This document shows positions 6,446 to 12,679 of a stretch of 12,679 nt of DNA, in pieces; positions within the stretch are counted from its first letter, which is position 1, and the number at the start of each line of letters is the position of its first letter. The translations under genes were made by a program, and so were the position numbers. Source of the DNA: Thermodesulfovibrionia bacterium (GTDB taxonomy: Bacteria > Nitrospirota > Thermodesulfovibrionia > UBA6902); the NCBI GenBank assembly GCA_947258735.1, contig CAMYJJ010000061.1, positions 1 to 12,679 of the forward strand, in the 5' to 3' direction. Below the pieces are notes generated by a model. It was given only the letters and a program-made list of their open reading frames with translations. It made no database searches and was not told the origin of the DNA.

Positions 6446-8167
6446 TCATGCAGGATCTGTTTCCAGTTGCACAGATGATGTATCATCAAGTGTGTTCCCA
6501 TCATGTATTACATCGGTATTATATGAATAAGTCTTAAATCCTTCGATCTGTTCCTTTAATTTTGTTGCTACGGCAACTAGCTGATCAGCTACCCGGTCTA
6601 CATTATCTGCCATGACAAACGTCTGATTTAAAACAGCAACCGTGCTGTCCATGGTCTGGCTTATCTCCTCAGAAGCTGCTGACTGCTCTTCTGTTGCAGC
6701 TGCAATCCTGTGTACCGTGTCCATGACATTTTCTGAGCTTGCAACTATCTTTATTAATGCGTTACCTGCATCAGATGTGGTGGAAATTGCCTCATCAGCC
6801 TGTAATTTTCCCTGTTGCATTTTTGACACTACATCCTGTGTTTCTTTCTGGTTTGCCGTAATCTTTCTTGCAATTTCCTCTGTTGCCGATGTTGTTCTTT
6901 CGGCCAGTTTTCTCACTTCGTCCGCAACAACAGCAAAACCTCTTCCCTGCTCTCCCGCTCTGGCTGCTTCAATCGCGGCATTCAGGGCAAGCAGGTTTGT
7001 CTGGTCGGCTATGTCTTTAATGACAGAAACAATTTCTCCGATCTCGTCTGAGCTTTTCCCAAGGGTTACAATAGCATCAGAGGCGTTGCTGACGCTGGTC
7101 ACGAGCTTTTCAATGATCTCTTTTGTACGTTCACTGACGTTCATGCCTTCACGGGCAGACGTATAGGAGTCTTCAGTAATATTTGTTGCATGTGATGTGT
7201 TTTTAGTCATTTCCAAAATAGTCTGTGACATGTCATTTGCTGATACTGCTACCTGGTCGAGTTGGATCTTCTGTTCATTCGTACCCTGAACAAGTTCTGT
7301 CGATACCTCTGCAAGTGATTTTGAGTAATCCAGAATACTTACTGACTCACCGGAAATGGTTATAAAGGCTGTATTTAAGTTTCTCAGCATGGTGTTCAGT
7401 TCACAGCTCATGACACCCATTTCATCCAGACTCTCTACGTCAATGGTACATGTGAGGTCCCCCTTTGCTACTTCCTTTGCAGCTGATACAACGGTGTTGA
7501 TCGGCCCTGTTATCGAGCGTTTTGTAAAAACTGCCAATGTTATAAATAACACAATAATAATTAATGATCCGCTAATAAAGGCTGTCCTGATTTTTTTAAT
7601 AAATGTCTGTCGTGTGAGATAATAGCTCTGGACACTTTTTTCCTGATGATCAACCAGAAAGTCTATTGATTTGAAAATCAACGGTTTGTGATCGAGCCAT
7701 TCGTCATATGCGTCTTCCATTGGACTGGTATCATCATCATAGAAAATCTTCATATAGGCATCTTCAAATACTGCCCTCATTTCCTTGAATCCTTTAAATC
7801 CCTGTTCAAATTTTTCTTTACTCTCCTGAACCTCATCTCCTGTCAGTGATATGCCTGCTTCAGCCCATAGCTGATCTATTTTTTCAGTTCCGGTTTTTAA
7901 GTGGTTTACCGCTGCAGTTGCTGTGACTATATCAGCAATCGCACCTGACATCCTGAATTCAAATTCTCTGAAAATAAGCTGTATTTTTCTTAACTGGTCA
8001 AGGGGAACGACATTATCTTCATAAATATGCCTGAGGGCCCTGATCTCTGTCTTTCCCAGGTAAACAGCACTCACGGCAAATACGGACAAAGCTATCGTGC
8101 CTATCAATGTCAATAATATTAATTTGTGGCTGATCTTGATCTTCGCTAACAGAATTCTGATATTCAT
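6446..8167 (-). CDS. Methyl-accepting chemotaxis protein (periplasmic four-helix-bundle sensor type)
   Basis: This 573-residue chemoreceptor has TM1 at about 15-37, a periplasmic helical sensor domain of about 155 residues, TM2 at about 195-215, a HAMP domain (about 216-268) and a long cytoplasmic coiled-coil signalling domain. The conserved hairpin tip that binds CheA and Che[21 protein letters not shown] and onward through [18 protein letters not shown], lies at 385-425. Glutamine/glutamate-rich stretches such as [13 protein letters not shown] (489-501) are likely methylation regions. The sensor domain contains [15 protein letters not shown] (155-169), shared with the neighbouring paralogue. 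No CheR-binding pentapeptide is visible at the C-terminus. The upstream Shine-Dalgarno is weak (AAGAGA). Its own sigma-28-type promoter lies in the 119-bp gap upstream. The ligand is unknown. Confidence 0.95.
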   Translation of the reverse strand: MNIRILLAKIKISHKLILLTLIGTIALSVFAVSAVYLGKTEIRALRHIYEDNVVPLDQLRKIQLIFREFEFRMSGAIADIVTATAAVNHLKTGTEKIDQLWAEAGISLTGDEVQESKEKFEQGFKGFKEMRAVFEDAYMKIFYDDDTSPMEDAYDEWLDHKPLIFKSIDFLVDHQEKSVQSYYLTRQTFIKKIRTAFISGSLIIIVLFITLAVFTKRSITGPINTVVSAAKEVAKGDLTCTIDVESLDEMGVMSCELNTMLRNLNTAFITISGESVSILDYSKSLAEVSTELVQGTNEQKIQLDQVAVSANDMSQTILEMTKNTSHATNITEDSYTSAREGMNVSERTKEIIEKLVTSVSNASDAIVTLGKSSDEIGEIVSVIKDIADQTNLLALNAAIEAARAGEQGRGFAVVADEVRKLAERTTSATEEIARKITANQKETQDVVSKMQQGKLQADEAISTTSDAGNALIKIVASSENVMDTVHRIAAATEEQSAASEEISQTMDSTVAVLNQTFVMADNVDRVADQLVAVATKLKEQIEGFKTYSYNTDVIHDGNTLDDTSSVQLETDPA

Positions 8168-8248
8168 TTAATACTATTCTCTTTTTTTCTTGAGACACCG
8201 CGACACGTCTTTTTGTATAATGACGTAATTAAAAATACGTATATGTAG

Positions 8249-8275
8249 TTATCGGAGGCAGGACATAAAACTTTA
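8249..8275 (-). promoter_or_regulatory. Sigma-28 (FliA) promoter for the 6446-8167 chemoreceptor
   Basis: Minus-strand sequence reads TAAAGTTT, 11 nt, then TCCGATAA, against the known flagellar sigma consensus TAAAGTTT-N11-GCCGATAA. That is 15 of 16 positions with exact spacing. It lies 11 bp after the stop of the other chemoreceptor and about 80 bp upstream of the start it would serve, leaving a leader of roughly 75 nt. It places this receptor in the late flagellar/chemotaxis regulon independently of its neighbour. Confidence 0.87.
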
Positions 8276-8286
8276 GACTGTTTTAA

Positions 8287-9990
8287 TTAAACAGACACAT
8301 CAATCTGCTGCTCTTGCATTATGTTATGTGCAAGTCGATGTTCAACGATGTTCCGTTCGCTGTTAATCTTAAATGATGAGGTCTGGGAAATGATCTCCTG
8401 GGCAAGAAATGCCAGGTCTGATACCGATTGTTTCATTTCTTCTGATAACCTGAAATTATCATTAATAATCTGGGAAATATCTTCCATGCTCCTGCTCACC
8501 TCTTCAGAGGCCGAGGATTGCTCTTCTATTGCTGTGGCAATGCTCTGGACCATATCCATGGCCCTGTCCGAACTCTCCACGATCTGTTGAAGTGCCTCCC
8601 CTGCCTTTGCAGCATTTGCTACAGACTCTTCAGCTAGGGTTCTTCCTTTTTTCATGGTGGAAATTGAATCATCGCTTTCTCTCTGGATCATGCCCATTTT
8701 TTGAGAAATTTCATCAGTTGCCATTGCTGTTCTCTCAGCAAGCTTCTTTACCTCATTTGCTACAACAGCAAACCCCCTGCCGTGTTCTCCTGAGCGCGCA
8801 GCCTCTATGGCGGCATTTAATGCAAGCAGGTTTGTCTGGTTTGCAATGTCCTGTATGACAGACACGATATCTCCAATTTCCTTCAGATGTTCACCCAGAC
8901 CGCTGATTTTGTCTGATGTGTCTTCAACATAGCTGGAAAGCTTTGTTATGCTGGATACTGACCGGGTGACAATTTCCTTTCCGCTCGTTGCCGAGGTGTA
9001 GGACTCCTTTGTAGCCTCGGAAGCAGCTCCCGAGTTTTTGGCCATATCAAGGATGGTCTGGGACATTTCGGTAGAAGCGACAGCAACCTGACTCCCTTTT
9101 GTATGTTCCTCTTCTGTATCATGGAACAGCTTATCAGAAAGCTCTGACAGGCCTTCTGTGTTGGTAACAACTTTATTAACAGAAGAAATTATCTTGCCAA
9201 TTGATGTTTGCATGTGCTGGATCATATAATTTAACTGCTCTGCCATACTTCCCATCTCATCATTGGCATCTATCTGAATGGTATGCGTGAGATCTCCTTT
9301 GGCAACTTCTTCAGCGGCCTGGACCACTTTTCTGATCGGCCTGTTAATGGATTTCATTATAAGAAAGGCCAGGACAGCAAATAATCCTATGCCTGATACA
9401 GCAAGAAAGGAAATAATCATTACCAGCATATCAGTGTTTTTCTGACTTTGCTCATAATGCTCCTTAACATTTTTTTTGATCCTGTCTGACAGTGAATCAA
9501 TGGATTTGAAGATAAGAGGTTTATGATCAAGGTACTCGTCATACAGGTCTTCAACTTCTTCGGGCTGGTTATCCAGATATACTGTCTTGAGTTTCGGTGC
9601 AAAAGCTTTAAAACCATCATAGCCTTTATTAAAGGTTTCAAGCTCCCTGACTGCATCTTCAGACATATCATAGGTCTTCATATCGACCTGGACATCATTT
9701 ACCAGTGCATCCAGTCTTATTATTGAATCTTCAAGATGATGACCTGAGCCTATTGCAGCCACCGCATCAGCAACGACACCAACCATCCTGTATTCCAGTT
9801 CCCTGAACGTAAGCTGTATGTTCCTCATATTATCGAGAGGAATAACATTTTGAACATAGATTTCCTGAAGTGTATTGGTCCCTTTTTTGGCGACCATCAC
9901 AGACCAGATCGCAAAGGCGGACGATGCAACAATACCACTCAGAATAACAATTAAAATTTTATGAGATATTTTCAGGTTTTTTAAAAACAT
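8287..9990 (-). CDS. Methyl-accepting chemotaxis protein (paralogue of the adjacent receptor)
   Basis: This 567-residue receptor has the same layout as its neighbour. TM1 is at about 11-33, followed by a helical periplasmic sensor; TM2 is at about 188-212, then HAMP (about 213-265) and a signalling domain with the tip [20 protein letters not shown] and onward to [13 protein letters not shown] (381-421). A likely methylation stretch is [15 protein letters not shown] (487-501). The sensors share two patches with the 6446-8167 receptor: [20 protein letters not shown] just after TM1 and [15 protein letters not shown] (151-165) before TM2. The rest of the sensor differs, suggesting an old duplication with changed ligand range. 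AGGAGG 9 nt before the ATG fixes the start. No CheR tether motif is seen at the C-terminus. A sigma-28-like sequence lies upstream; the downstream receptor has its own promoter. Confidence 0.95.
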   Translation of the reverse strand: MFLKNLKISHKILIVILSGIVASSAFAIWSVMVAKKGTNTLQEIYVQNVIPLDNMRNIQLTFRELEYRMVGVVADAVAAIGSGHHLEDSIIRLDALVNDVQVDMKTYDMSEDAVRELETFNKGYDGFKAFAPKLKTVYLDNQPEEVEDLYDEYLDHKPLIFKSIDSLSDRIKKNVKEHYEQSQKNTDMLVMIISFLAVSGIGLFAVLAFLIMKSINRPIRKVVQAAEEVAKGDLTHTIQIDANDEMGSMAEQLNYMIQHMQTSIGKIISSVNKVVTNTEGLSELSDKLFHDTEEEHTKGSQVAVASTEMSQTILDMAKNSGAASEATKESYTSATSGKEIVTRSVSSITKLSSYVEDTSDKISGLGEHLKEIGDIVSVIQDIANQTNLLALNAAIEAARSGEHGRGFAVVANEVKKLAERTAMATDEISQKMGMIQRESDDSISTMKKGRTLAEESVANAAKAGEALQQIVESSDRAMDMVQSIATAIEEQSSASEEVSRSMEDISQIINDNFRLSEEMKQSVSDLAFLAQEIISQTSSFKINSERNIVEHRLAHNIMQEQQIDVSV

Positions 9991-10065
9991 AAAACTTTCC
10001 TCCTGTGCTTGCTCGTTTTACTTTTAATCCTTCCATTAACAGCATTATTTTTTCTCTTAACATAT

Positions 10066-10093
10066 CAATCGGATTATTTTTAATAAATCTTTA
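10066..10093 (-). promoter_or_regulatory. Possible sigma-28-like promoter for the 8287-9990 chemoreceptor
   Basis: Minus-strand TAAAGATT, 12 nt, then TCCGATTG resembles the FliA consensus but has spacing one base longer than ideal and several mismatches. It lies about 75 bp before the start codon, a position similar to that of the much better promoter of the paralogous gene. That parallel is the main support. Confidence 0.45.
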
Positions 10094-10171
10094 TAGGGGA
10101 ATCCCTGACTAGAACCATTATTATTAAGTAATATCAATGGCTTTCGGGGCAGAGAGATGTAAAGGAGCATC

Positions 10172-10202
10172 GAGGTCGGACCTCCCATGGAGGTTCAACC
10201 TC
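10172..10202. repeat. Paired hairpin repeat GAGGT-N3-ACCTC (two copies)
   Basis: Two small hairpins, GAGGTCGGACCTC and GAGGTTCAACCTC, stand side by side with CCATG between them. The whole 31-bp block is also nearly palindromic as a unit, so it can fold as two small hairpins or one long one. It lies downstream of the peptidase gene stop, in the 239-bp gap before the chemoreceptor. On the plus strand a TGCTTTTT run follows, as in a terminator, but there is no plus-strand gene to end; on the minus strand no T run follows. It may be an intergenic repeat or an imperfect terminator. Confidence 0.65.
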
Positions 10203-10229
10203 TGCTTTTTGATTTAAGTATACTGAAAC

Positions 10230-11135
10230 CTATTCAGGCATTAACTCATCATCGTCTTCATCACGGTAATTCCTTTTCCTGATCCAGAACCGGATAAATC
10301 CATAAACCATAAACAGGGTGGCAATTACAAAAAGTATCTGATATATATGATTGCTTATGTATGTCAGCCAGGTAATATTCTTTTTCAGATTGTTCTGCCA
10401 GTCATGTTCAAGTTCATCAAATGGAATTGAGAGAGCCATTTTTATGGAAAATCCAATACGTCTCCCTTTGCTGAGATAATCGAGAATATGCTTCGTACTG
10501 TCCGGGCCATACCTGTTCTCGATATATTCAATAAAACTCTTGCTTTGCTCGTACGCGAGAAGGAGCTGTCTGTCCCGGGAAGGGAATGTTCTGTTCAGGG
10601 AAGTCATGGGTATCAATCTGCCTGACAATACTGCCTGCTTCAGAAGATTTTTATTTTCACCTGTTATGATCTCGGCTATGCCGTCGCTGATGTTCTGACA
10701 TATGCCTTCATTCAGCCATCGAGGAAGTTCCCCATCCTTTACATAAGTATGGAGAAAAAGATGACACAATTCATGCTTTAATGTTGTTTCAAGTGAAAAA
10801 GGCCGGGTCTTCATTTTTGAATTATCAATAATGATTAAATTATTCTTTGAAATTGCCACAGCAACCACAGGACCGGAATGTATCATGCTCTGGAATGAGG
10901 CTCTATCTTTTATGAGCCTGATGGTTGGTCTGAATGTGATATCTGATTGAAATCTCTTTTCAATGTCCAGCTTAATCTCCGGATATATCCTGATTACTGT
11001 TTCAGCAACCTTTTTCAATGGCTTTTCAAACTGCACCATAACAAATTCGTTTTCAATAGAGCTATTTATATCGGAAGCGATGCATAACGCGGGGATGGTA
11101 ATAACTATCAATATAAGCAAAAAGAGGGATTTCAT
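10230..11135 (-). CDS. Exported membrane-anchored HExxH metallopeptidase (peptidase MA-like)
   Basis: From the ATG at 11135 the protein has 301 residues and begins with a signal sequence or anchor (KSLFLLILIVITIPALCIA, cleavage possibly near 20). The zinc motif is HELCH at 121-125 with the catalytic glutamate E122. The downstream ligand is probably E143 in RWLNEGICQ, the pattern of gluzincins of the peptidase MA type. A C-terminal helix (about 264-284, IYQILFVIATLFMVYGFIRF) followed by RKR would anchor it, leaving the peptidase domain in the periplasm and a short acidic tail (DEDDDELMPE) in the cytoplasm. A longer frame starting at 11294 exists, but it overlaps the preceding thioredoxin-reductase gene by more than 130 bp and would hide the signal sequence, so 11135 is preferred. 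No clear Shine-Dalgarno is seen; the gene starts 22 bp after trxB, so coupled translation is likely. The substrate is unknown. Confidence 0.83.
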   Translation of the reverse strand: MKSLFLLILIVITIPALCIASDINSSIENEFVMVQFEKPLKKVAETVIRIYPEIKLDIEKRFQSDITFRPTIRLIKDRASFQSMIHSGPVVAVAISKNNLIIIDNSKMKTRPFSLETTLKHELCHLFLHTYVKDGELPRWLNEGICQNISDGIAEIITGENKNLLKQAVLSGRLIPMTSLNRTFPSRDRQLLLAYEQSKSFIEYIENRYGPDSTKHILDYLSKGRRIGFSIKMALSIPFDELEHDWQNNLKKNITWLTYISNHIYQILFVIATLFMVYGFIRFWIRKRNYRDEDDDELMPE

Positions 11136-11157
11136 AGGCAAGGTTCTGTATAAACGT

Positions 11158-12120
11158 TTATGACTTAATCCAGTCAGACCTGATCTGCTTTCTGTGCCTG
11201 ATATATTTTTCAGCAGAAAGGGCAGCCATGCTTCCAAAGGCTGCCGATAAAACCACCTGTCTGACCTCTGAGCATGTAACATCCCCTGCTGCATATACGC
11301 CCGGAATGGATGTCTCGGTTGTCCTGTGGGTCATCACACAGGACTTGTCGCTCAATGTGACAGATGAATAAAGAAAGTCTACGACAGGCTGGGTCCCATG
11401 AAGATACACAAATACTCCATCTATGGGCATCTCACTTTCTTCTCCGGTCTCCAGGTCCTTGATCCTGATCTTTGTGACATAATCGTCACCTTCAATAGCG
11501 GTAAGCCGATTATTTAATATTACTTTAATTTTTTCTGAATCAATGGAAGAAAGATCATCACCGGTCTTAATTGCTTTTGATGGAGCGATCAGATAAACCT
11601 TATCCGTAAAGCCGGTCAGCACCTCTGCCTCTTTTACGGCCTCTTCTGAATTGCCTACGACACATACACTGCGGCCTTTATAAAACGCGGCATCGCATAT
11701 GGCACAGTAGCTTACCCCTTTACCAAGGTACTCCTCTTCTCCGGGTATACCCGGCTTTCTCCCCATTGATCCGGTAGCAATAATTACAGCCTTGCCCTTA
11801 TAGCTCCGGTCCATCCCCTGCACTTCTTTTATTTCTTCTTCCAGGGTTACCCCTACCACCTGCATCTCAACATATTCAGCCCCGAATTTTATGGCCTGAT
11901 TCCGAAACAGGTCCAACAGTTCCTTGCCCGATATTGGCTCTATTAGACCGGGATAATTCTCGATTTTACTTGAATAGGCAAGCGCCCCTGCAGTCGGGGA
12001 CTTGTCGAGGACAATGGTTTTCAGGTTGGCACGTGATGCATACTGGGCAGCGCTTAAGCCTGCAGGGCCGCCGCCGATTATAATTACGTCATAGAGTTCA
12101 TCATTTTTTTCTTCAGTCAT
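11158..12120 (-). CDS. trxB: Thioredoxin-reductase-family flavoprotein with atypical NAD(P) region
   Basis: This 320-residue flavoprotein has the normal size and order of low-molecular-weight thioredoxin reductases. Visible are the FAD-binding DVIIIGGGPAGLSAA (11-25), the signature ENYPG (54-58), ATGSMGRKPGIPGE, the redox-active pair C139-A-I-C142 followed by D143, and the C-terminal FAD motif GVYAAGDVTCSEVRQVV (274-290). The family transfers electrons through FAD to the cysteine pair and on to thioredoxin. In the central domain, the usual GGGDSAxEEA becomes GNSEEAVKEA (156-165), and the arginine pair of the HRR motif that grips the NADPH phosphate is missing (LIAPSKAIKTGDD, 177-189). It may therefore use NADH, reduced ferredoxin or another donor. 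AGAGGT shortly before the ATG supports the start. It leads a two-gene unit with the peptidase. The symbol reflects the family; function as a true thioredoxin reductase is not proven. Confidence 0.87.
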   Translation of the reverse strand: MTEEKNDELYDVIIIGGGPAGLSAAQYASRANLKTIVLDKSPTAGALAYSSKIENYPGLIEPISGKELLDLFRNQAIKFGAEYVEMQVVGVTLEEEIKEVQGMDRSYKGKAVIIATGSMGRKPGIPGEEEYLGKGVSYCAICDAAFYKGRSVCVVGNSEEAVKEAEVLTGFTDKVYLIAPSKAIKTGDDLSSIDSEKIKVILNNRLTAIEGDDYVTKIRIKDLETGEESEMPIDGVFVYLHGTQPVVDFLYSSVTLSDKSCVMTHRTTETSIPGVYAAGDVTCSEVRQVVLSAAFGSMAALSAEKYIRHRKQIRSDWIKS

Positions 12121-12210
12121 GTTGTACCTCTTTTAATGTGATATTAATTGTAGGGATTATTTTATCAGATCTTGGAGAAATCGTTTATATGTAAGTATTT
12201 TTTTCTTATA

Positions 12211-12227
12211 TGCTAATAATGTTAGCA
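12211..12227. other. Small AT-rich dyad upstream of trxB
   Basis: TGCTAA-TAATG-TTAGCA is a perfect 6-bp inverted repeat with a 5-bp centre, about 90 bp upstream of the trxB start and just before the third inverted-repeat element. It could be an operator or an unrelated short hairpin. No convincing promoter hexamers could be paired with it. Confidence 0.4.
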
Positions 12228-12230
12228 GAT

Positions 12231-12312
12231 GTCATTCCCGCATTCTTTTGAGCGGGAATCCAGAGTCTTTTTAGTAAGGACTGGATTCCGGCTAACTACC
12301 TGCCGGAATGAC
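12231..12312. repeat. Inverted-repeat element, copy 3 (most regular copy)
   Basis: This 82-bp element starts GTCATTCCCGC and ends GCCGGAATGAC. The left half folds by ATTCCCGC with GCGGGAAT, the right half by ATTCCGGC with GCCGGAAT, and the halves are joined through CCAG and CTGG, so a cruciform of two hairpins within one long inverted repeat is possible. It lies in the 290-bp gap between trxB and the polymerase gene. The rest of that gap is AT-rich; apart from the dyad at 12211-12227 I see nothing definite in it. Confidence 0.85.
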
Positions 12313-12410
12313 AACGTACTGAATAGCAGTTTTAGACGTAATCAATATATTTTCAATATCTGATTTATTTTATGAGGCTAATTCTGGATAGGTTTACTTA
12401 TAAAAAAATC

Positions 12411-12679
12411 TCATACCTTCACATGCAGCATGGGCAGGCCGAGGCGCTGTCGTTTGTTTTCTCCCTGAAAGAGTGCTGTCTTTCTCATGCTCATGTCTCC
12501 TCTTGCTCCTTCATGCTGCATCTGCAGTTTTGTGGGAAGGCTTGCGGCATGCTGGACCGTATGTTTGCCGTACTTTGCTGACAGCTCATCAACGGTATGG
12601 TAAATTTTTTCCATCTTCTCTATCTTTGCAGGATCATCAAACAGGGACTGCTGCACCCTGTTCTCCGGTTCCAGATTTG
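12411..12679 (-). CDS. Y-family DNA polymerase (DinB/Pol IV-like), C-terminal part
   Basis: The minus-strand frame is open to the right edge, so only the last 88 or so residues of a normally 350-420-residue polymerase are present. The segment NLEPENRVQQSLFDD, then KIYHTVDELSAKYGKHTVQH, a SLPTK region and LFQGENKRQRLGLPML close to the end is the tail found after the little-finger domain in many bacterial Y-family polymerases, which copy across damaged bases. The GTG near 12656 is an internal valine, not a start. The catalytic domain lies outside, so DinB cannot be told from a UmuC-like protein, and activity cannot be judged. After the stop comes a run of seven T on the coding strand, without an evident hairpin. 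Confidence 0.78.
   Translation of the reverse strand, partial: NLEPENRVQQSLFDDPAKIEKMEKIYHTVDELSAKYGKHTVQHAASLPTKLQMQHEGARGDMSMRKTALFQGENKRQRLGLPMLHVKV

Noticed and set aside
6642..7166. Long plus-strand open frame of 174 codons
   Set aside because: It is the antisense of the conserved chemoreceptor signalling domain, with a composition rich in Ser, Ala and Val typical of such shadows.
8216..8221. TATAAT on the plus strand between the chemoreceptors
   Set aside because: There is no plus-strand gene downstream for it to serve and the minus-strand sigma-28 site explains the region better.
11136..11294. Longer start of the peptidase gene at 11294
   Set aside because: It would overlap the trxB coding end by more than 130 bp and place 53 unrelated residues before an obvious signal sequence; this extension is the trxB tail read in another frame.
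909..12312. Repeats as a CRISPR array
   Set aside because: The three copies are kilobases apart, variable in length and palindromic, with no regular spacers or cas genes.
12372..12581. Plus-strand 69-codon frame near the right edge
   Set aside because: It is antisense to the conserved Y-family polymerase tail and has no ribosome site.

Overview
The window is about 12.7 kb of a Gram-negative-type bacterial chromosome of moderate GC. It holds ten protein genes with a recognisable family, two of them cut by the window edges, in compact intergenic spacing. Signal peptides, an RND pump, periplasmic-type enzymes and chemoreceptors indicate an envelope with a periplasm and a motile, chemotactic cell. 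The scattered inverted-repeat elements of the GTCATTCC...GGAATGAC type and the gene styles fit Nitrospirota or Desulfobacterota-like lineages, but that assignment is an inference from general resemblance only.

Left part (1-4816, plus strand): the C-terminal end of an RND efflux pump; an inverted-repeat element; then a probable operon of a membrane-anchored calcineurin-like phosphoesterase, a stand-alone macro domain protein (3 bp apart, with a Shine-Dalgarno inside the upstream gene) and uvrB (excision repair). A tandem octamer repeat and a GC-rich palindrome lie between the macro gene and uvrB.

Middle (4880-6379, minus strand): a second, longer inverted-repeat element separates the convergent uvrB and a secreted glutaminyl cyclase of the beta-propeller type. 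Next comes a secreted single-domain rhodanese whose transcript ends at a clear rho-independent terminator.

Chemotaxis block (6446-10093, minus strand): two paralogous transmembrane chemoreceptors. The 6446-8167 receptor is preceded by a nearly perfect sigma-28 (FliA) promoter lying just after the stop of the other receptor. The second receptor has a weaker sigma-28-like sequence upstream. This ties both genes to the flagellar regulon.

Right part (10172-12679, minus strand): a paired hairpin repeat; a membrane-anchored, periplasm-facing HExxH peptidase apparently co-transcribed behind a thioredoxin-reductase-family gene; a third copy of the inverted-repeat element; and the C-terminal end of a Y-family DNA polymerase entering from the right edge. 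The thioredoxin reductase keeps its FAD sites and redox cysteines but lacks the usual NADPH-binding signatures, which is the most interesting protein-level anomaly here.

I see no CRISPR array, phage or transposase genes, rRNA or tRNA, and no convincing new multi-gene system. The notable points are the sigma-28 promoters, the atypical thioredoxin reductase with its peptidase partner, and three kinds of intergenic repeat.
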